A stretch of 64,000 bases of DNA from a virus: positions 27,283 through 91,282 of the IMG/VR virus record IMGVR_UViG_3300042907_000878, one strand, 5' to 3'. The translations under genes and the position numbers were made by a program. Below the pieces are notes generated by a model. It was not told the origin of the DNA, ran no database searches, and saw only the letters and a program-made list of their open reading frames with translations. Positions 18,449 through 26,994 of the stretch are shown in pieces; the first letter of the stretch is position 1; every line of letters begins with the position of its first letter.

Positions 18449-18860
18449 TGCGTTTGAACTCCGCATCAAATTCGATATTTTGAATGTTCATAGATTGTAA
18501 ACTTAATTTTGGATATTGCTGGGTAATTTCTTTTAATAAATCTACACTAAGGAATGATCTAATTTCCGAAGGGGCAAATATCGCTTGATTTAGACTTGCT
18601 AAATTTTTAGATTTGCCATAAACGTAAACGAGAAGATCAAAATCGATATCTACGATTTTTAATATTCCCCCAATCCTTAGTTTTTTATATGCTAATGCAA
18701 TTGTTTGTGCAACTTGATCGATGGGTAATTTTCTTAAAACCCCATCCAGAACAATTGCCGTGCATTCGGAATCTTCTGCAATATAATTCATAATCTGAGG
18801 TTCGCTAATATTTTTATACGAACCGTTGTCAACAGCTCTACTACCAATATAAATTTTCAT
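18441..18860 (-). CDS. Methyltransferase-like fragment, 139 aa
   Basis: Contains LRKLPIDQVAQTIALAYKKLRIGGILKIVDIDFD, which resembles the middle of class I SAM methyltransferases around the 'L-R-P-G-G-x-L' segment. The SAM-binding motif I (E/D-x-G-x-G-x-G) is missing from its N-terminus, so it is either a degenerate, non-catalytic form or a partner of another protein. Sits between a GT4-type enzyme and the Cys-rich protein, with four-base overlap upstream. Confidence 0.4.
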   Translation of the reverse strand: MKIYIGSRAVDNGSYKNISEPQIMNYIAEDSECTAIVLDGVLRKLPIDQVAQTIALAYKKLRIGGILKIVDIDFDLLVYVYGKSKNLASLNQAIFAPSEIRSFLSVDLLKEITQQYPKLSLQSMNIQNIEFDAEFKRNG

Positions 18861-19936
18861 ATCAATCCTTTCAAAATATCACTATTTCTGTAATCGTAGT
18901 ATTTCATTTCCTCGACCTTTGCTTTTTTATTAGCAAGGTAATATTCTCTATTGTTTATAAAAGAATCGTATATTCCTCTCATTTTTTTCTGTAAGTGAAG
19001 TATGCTTGGCTCTAGCCAAAAATCTTCGCACGTATAAAGTCCTTCAATTGTATCAAGAACTCCGTAGCACCCTTCATGCATCGAAGGTATGGCATTTGAT
19101 TCCTTTGAGTATTCTTCGACGCCTGTTCCGGCAGTATAAATGACTGGCATTCCCATAGCGGAAGCTTCCATCGCTGGATAACACCAAGCGTCACCATAGC
19201 TTGGATTAACAAAACAATGACATTGTATCATAGTTGACCACAGTATTTGGTCTGGCATATATGAATTAACGATTACTTCCTTTTTATATTTGCCATTTTT
19301 ACGAAGTCTTTGCTTTATTGCTTCGCAAAATTCTTCTACAACTTTTAGATCCTTTTCAACTTTGATATATAAACTTACTGGTTCTATGTATTCGAACTCA
19401 GCATGAAAAGCGCGAAGTAATCCTTCAAGATTTTTCTGTTTTGCAAATTCTCCAACGAACATAAAATTAAATGTATTATTTAATTCCATGATCTCTGCCG
19501 CTTTATTTAAATTAACTATTTTATCGTAATTAAATAAGTGCGGAAAAATATCAATTGGAACTTTTATTCCAGAGTTTATTAGCGATTGTTTTGAAGCTTT
19601 ATTTGGAACAAAAATTTGATCCATCATAGACAATTTTTTAATCCAAAATGTATTTGATAAATTCAATGTATCAATTTCAAATACGCCTATATTCTTAGCG
19701 CTTGGATAATATTTGTATTCGCTAGGAAGAACGTGTTGCATTATTATATCAAACTGATCAGATTTTTTATCTAATAGTTGACTGATTCTATCTTCTAATA
19801 CAATGGAGACATTGTTATACTTAAGCTCTTCGCAATAAACATCGTATCCGGCATGGTCTAAAGCTAAAGCTTTGTATGTCGCAGCTTTAGCCCAGCCAGT
19901 ACCATCGTTAAAATTTGCAATGTATTTTATTTTCAT
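18857..19936 (-). CDS. Glycosyltransferase, GT4-like, 359 aa
   Basis: GT-B architecture. The N-terminal half opens KIKYIANFNDGTGWAKAATY, and the C-terminal half has FMFVGEFAKQKNLEGLLRAF followed by SYGDAWCYPAMEASAMGMPVI, the glycine- and Glu-rich donor-binding signature of GT4/'group 1' enzymes. Expected to transfer a sugar from a nucleotide donor in the cytoplasm; acceptor unknown. Overlaps the neighbouring GT upstream by four bases, so the pair is co-expressed. Confidence 0.75.
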   Translation of the reverse strand: MKIKYIANFNDGTGWAKAATYKALALDHAGYDVYCEELKYNNVSIVLEDRISQLLDKKSDQFDIIMQHVLPSEYKYYPSAKNIGVFEIDTLNLSNTFWIKKLSMMDQIFVPNKASKQSLINSGIKVPIDIFPHLFNYDKIVNLNKAAEIMELNNTFNFMFVGEFAKQKNLEGLLRAFHAEFEYIEPVSLYIKVEKDLKVVEEFCEAIKQRLRKNGKYKKEVIVNSYMPDQILWSTMIQCHCFVNPSYGDAWCYPAMEASAMGMPVIYTAGTGVEEYSKESNAIPSMHEGCYGVLDTIEGLYTCEDFWLEPSILHLQKKMRGIYDSFINNREYYLANKKAKVEEMKYYDYRNSDILKGLI

Positions 19937-21585
19937 TTATTAGTACCTATTTTTTGAATTCTCATTTGTTCCCATTGATTAAAAGCGTTTCTCATATATA
20001 AGCAGATATTAAAAGCTTTCTCAATATTAAATTCTTCGAATCTCTTTTCCACGTCTGGATGAGAGTAGTCATTATAATAATATCCGGGAATATTTAATGA
20101 CATTGAAGCACGATATGTCATGTCTTTTATCATTCTTCTCCACATTGACTTGTTAATTAGATCTGGCATTCCTAAAACATTCGTAAACAACCAATTCACT
20201 TGGTCAGTTACTGGGATTTGGTTTATGTCTTGAGGTAATGACTGATGGGGATTAAAGAATCTAGGTGGTGATTTCCAAGTTCTTGAATGGTCTAAAGTTG
20301 GCGTTTCTAAAAAATACTTTAACCATTTATTTGCTGTATAGTCCCAATTGTAAATTTTTCTGGCGTTGGCATGGCATCGATTTGCTACGTCATCTCTAAA
20401 GGATTTATCATTTGCAAGTTTGCCTAATATCTTAGCCAATTCATTGTTATCAGGAACCGCTCTAAAGCAACCTGTTTCAAGTTCTTTATAATAACTAATA
20501 GGATCGACTGGAATACCTTCTATGCTTGCCACTAATGATTCCATCGCTGAATAGTTAATGGACACAACTGGTAATCCCGCATATGCAGCTTCTAGCTGAG
20601 GCATACCCCAACCTTCCGAATTTGCCCATTGGATATACACATCAAATATATTGTATATTTTATTCAAATCAGTATCGGCCATCTTATTAGATACGCCAAC
20701 AATTGTAGATGAAAATATTTTACAATCATTGCAAAATTTAACAGCCTCATTAAAGAATGAAACAGTAATCTTACCGCAGTTCTTACACTTATAAGTAATT
20801 AATACTTTATTGCTAAGATTTGACTCTTTAATAAGATCTGGTATGTCCCAGCCAACATCTGGAAATCCTGTGTGGCAATACAAATAACAATTAGTTAATG
20901 ATGGGTTATCATCTAGAAATTTTCTAAACGCTTTAAATAAATCTGGATATAGTTTACGTCTTTGATTACGCATAACTGTTCCAAATATAATTGCGTTTTT
21001 ATCTAGTCCAAACTCTTCTCTAAGCGATTTCTTATCTTCTATTTTAAAGAAGGTTTCGCTAGCACAAGGAGATGCGATGTCTACAAATTTAATGTTATTG
21101 GTTTGAGCTAGCATTGTATCTCTACCAAACTCAGAATATGCAAAAACACCATCAGCAGATGAGTAAGTGTCGATCCATTGACTGTTTTGTGGTTCCGCAT
21201 CAACTGTTGGCATGATCGCCCAATTAAAAAATTCTCTAAAAGGAGACCTTTCTTCAAATTCTAGCATCCACCAATCACGAATATCCATAACGAAATCTGG
21301 CTCAAAGTCTAATAAAACGCTATTAAAAGCAAAGTCACCAAATTTATTCGACATTGACGAGTTATAATTATTCATCGCCTCTTGATTGGTTGCATCTGGA
21401 ATATTTGGATATACTTTCCAAGGTATATTCTTTAGTTCTTCTGGTTCAGGACCAGTAAAACATGCCAATTCAGCAACTTCAATCTCTGGATTTTTATACA
21501 ATCTACTAAGAACTTCTTTTGTATAAACCGAATAGCCAGTGGGGTGAAAGCTGGCTTCAGTCACAAATAAAACTTTTTTCTTCAT
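19933..21585 (-). CDS. Glycosyltransferase, GT4-like with zinc-ribbon insert, 550 aa
   Basis: The N-terminus (KVLFVTEASFHPTGYSVYTKEVL) and C-terminal signature (NSEGWGMPQLEAAYAGLPVV, about residues 324-344) define a GT4-type GT-B enzyme. Inserted before the C-terminal half is YKCKNCGK...FCNDCKIF, a four-Cys zinc ribbon unusual for ordinary GT4 enzymes. About 140 extra residues follow the donor domain and are Trp/Pro/Tyr-rich (TWKSPPRFFNPHQ...), possibly an acceptor-binding extension. Starts 5 bases after the SSB gene ends, so sugar and replication genes share a transcript. Confidence 0.75.
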   Translation of the reverse strand: MKKKVLFVTEASFHPTGYSVYTKEVLSRLYKNPEIEVAELACFTGPEPEELKNIPWKVYPNIPDATNQEAMNNYNSSMSNKFGDFAFNSVLLDFEPDFVMDIRDWWMLEFEERSPFREFFNWAIMPTVDAEPQNSQWIDTYSSADGVFAYSEFGRDTMLAQTNNIKFVDIASPCASETFFKIEDKKSLREEFGLDKNAIIFGTVMRNQRRKLYPDLFKAFRKFLDDNPSLTNCYLYCHTGFPDVGWDIPDLIKESNLSNKVLITYKCKNCGKITVSFFNEAVKFCNDCKIFSSTIVGVSNKMADTDLNKIYNIFDVYIQWANSEGWGMPQLEAAYAGLPVVSINYSAMESLVASIEGIPVDPISYYKELETGCFRAVPDNNELAKILGKLANDKSFRDDVANRCHANARKIYNWDYTANKWLKYFLETPTLDHSRTWKSPPRFFNPHQSLPQDINQIPVTDQVNWLFTNVLGMPDLINKSMWRRMIKDMTYRASMSLNIPGYYYNDYSHPDVEKRFEEFNIEKAFNICLYMRNAFNQWEQMRIQKIGTNK

Positions 21586-21589
21586 GTTA

Positions 21590-21928
21590 TCAATTTTCCA
21601 ATCGTTCGGTAGTTTTACATCCTATGGACTTAAATGTTTTAACTCTAAAAACAATTTTTTGTCTTTTTTGATCCCCAGAATTCCACTTATGCTGGCGAGC
21701 CTCTGCTTCAATCGCTAAAAGTTCGCCCTTTTTAAAGTGTTTTGCAATTGTAGTAGCACCAGTATCCCAAGCTTCAAAATCTAAATAATCCACTCTGCGA
21801 TGTTTTTCGCCTTCTTTGTCTTTTCTGTAATCCTCTACAGCTAAGGAAAAGTTGACAACATACGTATTATTAGTTTCTTTAAGTTCAGGATCAGCAACTA
21901 ATTTACCAACAAAGCAACAAATATTCAT
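21590..21928 (-). CDS. ssb: Single-stranded DNA-binding protein, 112 aa
   Basis: OB-fold SSB pattern: NICCFVGKLVADPELKET at the N-terminus, VNFSLAVEDYRK, then VDYLDFEAWDTGATTIAKHFKKGE, and a final strand IVFRVKTF. It is shorter than bacterial SSB (about 170 aa), and the typical acidic D-D-I-P-F tail is absent, so it probably lacks the usual protein-docking tip. Encoded between the polymerase C-terminal half and a glycosyltransferase; coats ssDNA at the phage fork. Confidence 0.85.
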   Translation of the reverse strand: MNICCFVGKLVADPELKETNNTYVVNFSLAVEDYRKDKEGEKHRRVDYLDFEAWDTGATTIAKHFKKGELLAIEAEARQHKWNSGDQKRQKIVFRVKTFKSIGCKTTERLEN

Positions 21929-21941
21929 CTAGTTCTCCCAA

Positions 21942-23534
21942 TTATATCTGAGTCACAATTTTAACAATAAAAGAAAGATCATTTTCCTTTTGTTTGATCT
22001 CTCCATATAATAGTACCGTATTGCCTTCAAAAAGCAACTTCTTGTATCGAGAAAATTCTTCAGAAAAAACCGTAATAGAATCAAGTTCACCTGAGCTATC
22101 TTCGGCAATTACAAATGCCATAAATTCGCCCTCATGCTGACCTCTTTTAAGTTTATATTCTCTAACTTGATTTATCTTCACTGCTAATTTGGCATCTTGC
22201 ATTTTTTTAACTTCACCATTAGCAATTTCTTTGCATGTGACATTTACATCATCCAAAGCAAGGTTGTCTGACTGTGAACAAGTCAAAGAACATCCCATAA
22301 GCTTCTGTTCAATATCTGCAATCCACACATAATCATCCTCAAGTGAATAAGGTGGATCTTGCAAAGCTTGATAGATATCTAACACAGAAGTAATCCTGCG
22401 AGAATTAATCTTATCGTTGTTGTTAATCATGAGATTAACTAAATCAATAAATGGAGAATTAGACATTCTGGAGCTTTTCCAATGAGATATGATCCACCCT
22501 TGCTCTTTGATAGTCAGCTTATTCCAAATATCAAATTCAAAGACCATTCTATTCCTGTTTAGCTTATTGTTCTTTCCCGTTAAGCCACCAACACTAATAA
22601 TAGAAATAAATGCATTCTTCTTGATCTCATTACCAATAAGAAATAAGCACTCCAACCAGTTAAACTCTTTAATTGATTTACCAGTGATATCCTCAGCTTC
22701 TTGCACAACTCTAGCTAGTGTTTCTTGCTCACCCTCTCCAACATTCTTGACATCGCTATATCCAAAGTATATGACGTTCTTAGCTCTATCCATTGTAAAG
22801 CGACGATAGAAGAAGTCAAGTCTAGGAGGAAGAACTTCAATTCCTTGAAGTTTAGCGTCCATAATCAACTCCTTAATCTCTCGCTGCTTATCTGGTTTAC
22901 TAGATGCATTATTTAGATATACAGTATAGAACTTAATTGGATCGTGTGTTTTACAATAAGCTGAAGCAAATGAATTGATAGCATATGCAACAGCGTGAGA
23001 TTTATTAAATGAATAGCGAGCAGATGCCGCAATCCATTCAAAAATCTTAGCTGCTGACACGTCATCTACTAATCCTTTAGTCTTAGACCCATTGATAAAC
23101 TTCTCTTCAACTTCTTTCATAAGTGCCGCATCTTTTTTACCCATAGCTTTTCTTAGTGAGTCAGCTTCTTCGGGTGTAAATCCAGCAATTTCTGTGGCAA
23201 TACGCATAGCTTGCTCTTGATAAACGATAATTCCATAAGTTTTACCCAGCACTGTTTCCAATGCTGGGTGTAAATATTTGGTTTCGTCAATCTTAGCTTT
23301 GCGATCTGTGTAGTGCTTGGTCATAGATTTGCCGTCTAATTCGGCCTCTAACGTACCGGGGCGAATAATGGATACCAAGTCAGCTAACTCGTCAATAGAG
23401 CGAGGCTGCGCCCTTTTTGCCCAACTGGAACCCAATCTGGACTCCAATTGAAAAACTCCCTTGGTTCTTCCGCTGCAAATCAGATCCCAAGTCGCTTCGT
23501 CGTCAAAATTTTTGATATCTTCAATATGAACCAT
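21942..23534 (-). CDS. DNA polymerase III alpha (DnaE), C-terminal half as separate gene, 530 aa
   Basis: Starts at ATG 23534 after an AGAGGAAC ribosome-binding site. It begins with the DnaE segment TKGVFQLESRLG, continues with ADLVSIIRPGTLEAEL and IIVYQEQAMRIATEIAGFTPEEAD, then SFNKSHAVAYA, the fingers of family C polymerases, and ends in an OB-fold (FMAFVIAEDSSGELDSITVF). The PHP, palm motifs and all three catalytic Asp lie in the other gene (24464-25966). The two proteins (500 + 530 aa) must assemble to give one polymerase. No intein-like ends are seen. Catalyses phage DNA synthesis. Confidence 0.88.
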   Translation of the reverse strand: MVHIEDIKNFDDEATWDLICSGRTKGVFQLESRLGSSWAKRAQPRSIDELADLVSIIRPGTLEAELDGKSMTKHYTDRKAKIDETKYLHPALETVLGKTYGIIVYQEQAMRIATEIAGFTPEEADSLRKAMGKKDAALMKEVEEKFINGSKTKGLVDDVSAAKIFEWIAASARYSFNKSHAVAYAINSFASAYCKTHDPIKFYTVYLNNASSKPDKQREIKELIMDAKLQGIEVLPPRLDFFYRRFTMDRAKNVIYFGYSDVKNVGEGEQETLARVVQEAEDITGKSIKEFNWLECLFLIGNEIKKNAFISIISVGGLTGKNNKLNRNRMVFEFDIWNKLTIKEQGWIISHWKSSRMSNSPFIDLVNLMINNNDKINSRRITSVLDIYQALQDPPYSLEDDYVWIADIEQKLMGCSLTCSQSDNLALDDVNVTCKEIANGEVKKMQDAKLAVKINQVREYKLKRGQHEGEFMAFVIAEDSSGELDSITVFSEEFSRYKKLLFEGNTVLLYGEIKQKENDLSFIVKIVTQI

Positions 23535-23543
23535 TAGTTCCTC

Positions 23544-24251
23544 TTATATAGTAATATCCATAGGAGTATCTGCAAATGACTTCTCAAAATTAGTCTTAGA
23601 ATTTAACTTACGCTGATACTTCATAAATCTGACAAAGATATTTGCAGTGTCAACAACATCATAAATGGCATTGTGGGCATTTGCTTTACTCTCTTCGGGA
23701 AACCCAAAGAACTCTCTAAGATATCCCATGTTTAATTTCTTAACTGAGTCGTTATCTTCAAACCATCCAAACAATACATCCATCATGTCTACTTTATAAA
23801 TTTGATGGACTAACTTTTGCTTTCCGGTTTTTTCTTCAGATGGTCCATACATTTGACAATACCTATTTAAGATTGGCATATCGTAGTTATTGATATTAAA
23901 TCCTACAGGAATTGGGGCAAAGTATGGAGACCCCTTCATATTAAACTTAGTTACAAAGTTAGAGAACTGCTGCCAAGCAACTTTAGGCCCAACAGCTTTT
24001 TCCAATTGTTCGCGGGTTTTACGTGTTACATCAAGAGCTTCTTGTTCAACAGGATCAAATCCCGCTTTAATAGCTTTTTCATCATCAAACTCAGGTCGCA
24101 CTTCAATGTCAAACACTCCACCCGGCTGAAGTGTTAACTTCTTACCATGCAATACGATTGCTGATATTTGAGTTAGCTGACACTTATTAGGGTTTTTACC
24201 TGTAGTCTCAAAATCGAACACTAAAAAATCACGATTGCTGTTTAGTGACAT
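23544..24251 (-). CDS. DnaQ-like 3'-5' exonuclease, DEDDh type, 235 aa
   Basis: Exo I motif FLVFDFETTGKNP near residue 10, Exo II region GFNINNYDMPIL near residue 125, and Exo III NAHNAIYDVVDTANIF near residue 195, giving the D-E-D-H-D set. It lies between the two halves of the DnaE polymerase gene and is very likely the proofreading subunit (epsilon equivalent). A 23-base overlap links it to the small gene upstream. Confidence 0.88.
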   Translation of the reverse strand: MSLNSNRDFLVFDFETTGKNPNKCQLTQISAIVLHGKKLTLQPGGVFDIEVRPEFDDEKAIKAGFDPVEQEALDVTRKTREQLEKAVGPKVAWQQFSNFVTKFNMKGSPYFAPIPVGFNINNYDMPILNRYCQMYGPSEEKTGKQKLVHQIYKVDMMDVLFGWFEDNDSVKKLNMGYLREFFGFPEESKANAHNAIYDVVDTANIFVRFMKYQRKLNSKTNFEKSFADTPMDITI

Positions 24252-24462
24252 AGGTTTTTCTCAATTCTAAAAATTTATCAATAGCTTCATTTAGGTCGTA
24301 AAATATTTGTGAATACTTATTATTATGGACTTGGTATATTCCATTCTTCTTCTCTCTGTACCAAGGAACATGATTTCTTAGATCGGATAAGCTCAAATCT
24401 TTAAAGTCAATGTCATTACCATCCCTGATAACAGTTGCGTAGTCTAGAAATTTTTCCTTCAT
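24229..24462 (-). CDS. Small protein inside the split polymerase operon, 77 aa
   Basis: Starts one base after the DnaE N-terminal gene ends and overlaps the exonuclease by 23 bases, so it is translated in the polymerase operon. Sequence (FLDYATVIRDGND...HVPWYREKKNGIY) gives no recognised family. Its place suggests a structural bridge or regulator of the split polymerase, comparable in position but not in sequence to a theta-like accessory subunit. Purely contextual. Confidence 0.55.
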   Translation of the reverse strand: MKEKFLDYATVIRDGNDIDFKDLSLSDLRNHVPWYREKKNGIYQVHNNKYSQIFYDLNEAIDKFLELRKTYVTKQQS

Positions 24463-24463
24463 G

Positions 24464-25966
24464 TTAATCCTTCTCTGTAATCTGCATAATTTTATCTAGT
24501 AAGTTAATCCCAAGCACATCAAATTTAGTCAAACCAACCTTATCCAAGTCATGCATTTCAAATGCGACTAATCTATGACCATTCTTATCTGTGATAAGAG
24601 GTGCGTCATTGATTAGATCTTCATTAGAAATAATCACTCCTGCCGGATGTTTTCCTTGAGATTTATAAGTTCCTTCTATTCTTATAGCAAGAGAGAAAAG
24701 ATCTGACAACTCACCAGACAAATTGCCCTCCTTATCAATTCTACACCACTTTTCAAGTTTCTTTGGATCATTTTCAAGAGTCCATCGAATAACTGATTTG
24801 ATATCCATTTCTTCCAATTCATCTGAGATGCTAGCTTCTTGTGGTAAACTCTCAGTGATCTCATTTAACTCACTAAAAGATAAGTCCCCATAAACTCTAG
24901 CAACATCCTTGACTGCTGATCGACCTTGCAGACGCCCGAATGTAATCATCTGGTAAACTCTTTCATTGCCATACTTATTCTTGATATAGTCAATAATTTC
25001 ATCGCGGTGAACAGATGGAACATCCATATCAATATCGGGTAAAGAGATATTATCTTTAGTAAATCGGCCAGCGTTTAAAAATCTAGAGAATAGTAAATCG
25101 TATTTCAAGGGATCAATATCAATAATCCCAAGTAAATATGACACTAAACATCCACCAGCACTTCCACGTCCCGGTCCCGGTAGCCACTCATTCTTTCTTA
25201 CGAAGTTAATAATGTCTTGCACAATTAAAAAGTATCCAGACAGTTCAAATCCATGAATAACAGACAACTCGTACTTAATACGATCAGTATATTCCTTCTT
25301 CTTATCATCTTTTAAATGCATAAGTTTTGCTCGCCAACCATTTCTACATAACTGTGTTAGATAATCATTCTCAGACATATCTGCACAATCTACGCGAGGT
25401 AGTTTAGGCTTAGAAAGAATGCTATACTGTTGTAATTCAGAGTATAGTTGTTTAGTTCCAAAGTATTGCTTTTCGCTAGGTATAATCCTATGAACTGGAT
25501 GAAAGAAGTAATGATCAGACTCGAAGAACTTTTTATATTCTCCCATATCCACATCTTTAGCTCTCTTGAGTGTAGTTTTAAAGTTAAGACATAATACCAT
25601 CCTATGAAGAATTGCGTCATTTTGTTCAGCATAATAAACCGGCATAATTGCTAGTTGATCTTCTGTATAAAATTGCAAGTCTTCTTTGTCGTATTCTATC
25701 TTTTCTTTAGATGCTAACTTAATTAAAGCTCTATATCCTTTTAGAGATTTAGCAATATAATACCCATTATCGGCTTGCATTCCAAGAATGGGTACGATCC
25801 CAGCTTTATTCATGGCATTGAAGAAATCAACAACACCACTAATAGTTTCAATATCTGCAATTAAGCAATGTGTATAGCCTAATTCTTTACATTTTTTAGC
25901 GGCTTCATCGGGCTTGATGAAACCTTTCAATAATGAATAGTGTGTTGTTATTACTGGCAATATCAT
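24464..25966 (-). CDS. DNA polymerase III alpha (DnaE), N-terminal half with PHP and palm, 500 aa
   Basis: N-terminal PHP-like domain (VITTHYSLLKGFIKP... GIVPILGMQ), in which the usual D-H-G metal motif reads ADIETISG, so its metal site looks degenerate. The polymerase core follows: GPGRGSAGGCLVSYLL (about residue 268), LPDIDMDVPS (about 309-318, the two palm Asp) and KVGLTKFDVLGINLL (near 482, the third catalytic Asp). The gene ends only about 15 residues after that Asp, whereas DnaE normally continues for some 600 residues; those are encoded at 21942-23534. The start overlaps the upstream nuclease stop. Confidence 0.9.
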   Translation of the reverse strand: MILPVITTHYSLLKGFIKPDEAAKKCKELGYTHCLIADIETISGVVDFFNAMNKAGIVPILGMQADNGYYIAKSLKGYRALIKLASKEKIEYDKEDLQFYTEDQLAIMPVYYAEQNDAILHRMVLCLNFKTTLKRAKDVDMGEYKKFFESDHYFFHPVHRIIPSEKQYFGTKQLYSELQQYSILSKPKLPRVDCADMSENDYLTQLCRNGWRAKLMHLKDDKKKEYTDRIKYELSVIHGFELSGYFLIVQDIINFVRKNEWLPGPGRGSAGGCLVSYLLGIIDIDPLKYDLLFSRFLNAGRFTKDNISLPDIDMDVPSVHRDEIIDYIKNKYGNERVYQMITFGRLQGRSAVKDVARVYGDLSFSELNEITESLPQEASISDELEEMDIKSVIRWTLENDPKKLEKWCRIDKEGNLSGELSDLFSLAIRIEGTYKSQGKHPAGVIISNEDLINDAPLITDKNGHRLVAFEMHDLDKVGLTKFDVLGINLLDKIMQITEKD

Positions 25967-26994
25967 TCAACCGCTCCCGGATCTTTATATTTCCCAATTG
26001 TGAATCCCGGTTTAGAACAATTCTTGACCGTTTCTGTCATTCCAATAGTTTTTAGCTGGTCTTCAATATGATGACACATTGTACTATCTGTTCCGGGCCA
26101 ATTAGTTTTATAATAATGACAAAGTTTTTGACATTTAAAACTGGCTCTTTCTCTAGAAATTGGTTGTGGCGTTTGATTTGATACAATTTCTTTAAATGTA
26201 CTTTTTAAATACTTTATAAAGTCGGCATCATCATCTTTATCAAACGCTAGCGAAAATGGGCCACCATCTCTACAAAAGAAAATAGTCATAATGGAATGTC
26301 TATGCTTAGGATACATTTTGCCAATAGCATAGTGGTACAGCAATAGTTGGGTGTCCTTCATAAGTTTATCATAATCTTTCTTTTCTCCGGTAGCCCAATC
26401 AAGCCTTTGCCCAGTCTTCCAATCGATTACTTCTATTGTACCATCTTCCATCTCAGTTACAAGATCAATTGTTCCTTTGATCGCAAGATTTCCAGAAATT
26501 TTTTCCCCATTTGGCCCATCAAACTCAAACTTTGCCCAATCTTCTAAGATAGGAATGTCAAAGTGGGGTTCCGTATCAATAACTTTACGGTTTCGTGGAT
26601 CAAACTGACCATTGTTATATCCTAAAGTATCCCAAACCATTTTATAACAGAATTCATAATCTTTTTGATTAAATTCATTATGTGGTGAATTTTTTTTGTA
26701 GAAATCAAAACTTCTACCAAGTATATAATTTACAAAATCATCTGTGTGTAATTGATCATTGGTGAAAGAAAAATCACCCAAGGGATCTTGAGTGACTTTC
26801 ATTGTACTTCTTTTATTGAACTGCGTCCGTTTTTTACAGATTGCTAATGTTTCAAGTACTGCGTGAGTAATTGTTCCCAAATCAGCCTTTTTCCCGGAAG
26901 GAGAATAGTGGCCTAAAACATAAGTCATAAAATATTGCAACTGACAATATTTCCAGTTGTTCAATGAGGAACTTCGAAAATATGTAGTTATCAT
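25963..26994 (-). CDS. PD-(D/E)xK nuclease, RecB/Cas4-like, probable Fe-S protein, 343 aa
   Basis: Contains KGTIDLVTEMEDGTIEVIDWKTGQ (the D...E-x-K catalytic core) and DTQLLLYHYAIGKMY (the Q-x3-Y motif) of RecB-type nucleases. One Cys near residue 17 (WKYCQLQY) and a C-terminal group (FKCQKLCHYY...STMC) match the four-Cys 4Fe-4S arrangement of AddB/Cas4-like nucleases. Probably processes DNA ends or recombination intermediates. Four-base overlaps on both sides place it in the replication operon. No CRISPR array is present, so a Cas4 spacer-acquisition role is not supported. Confidence 0.8.
   Translation of the reverse strand: MITTYFRSSSLNNWKYCQLQYFMTYVLGHYSPSGKKADLGTITHAVLETLAICKKRTQFNKRSTMKVTQDPLGDFSFTNDQLHTDDFVNYILGRSFDFYKKNSPHNEFNQKDYEFCYKMVWDTLGYNNGQFDPRNRKVIDTEPHFDIPILEDWAKFEFDGPNGEKISGNLAIKGTIDLVTEMEDGTIEVIDWKTGQRLDWATGEKKDYDKLMKDTQLLLYHYAIGKMYPKHRHSIMTIFFCRDGGPFSLAFDKDDDADFIKYLKSTFKEIVSNQTPQPISRERASFKCQKLCHYYKTNWPGTDSTMCHHIEDQLKTIGMTETVKNCSKPGFTIGKYKDPGAVE

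Noticed and set aside
24464-25966. Split intein at the DnaE break
   Set aside because: The N-terminal gene ends in ordinary DnaE sequence (LLDKIMQITEKD) with no intein start Cys block, and the C-terminal gene opens without an intein C-terminal H-N. The break point also differs from the cyanobacterial split site.
25963-26994. Cas4 of a CRISPR system
   Set aside because: The RecB/Cas4-like nuclease has no Cas neighbours and no repeat-spacer array was seen; its position in the replication operon fits a recombination nuclease better.
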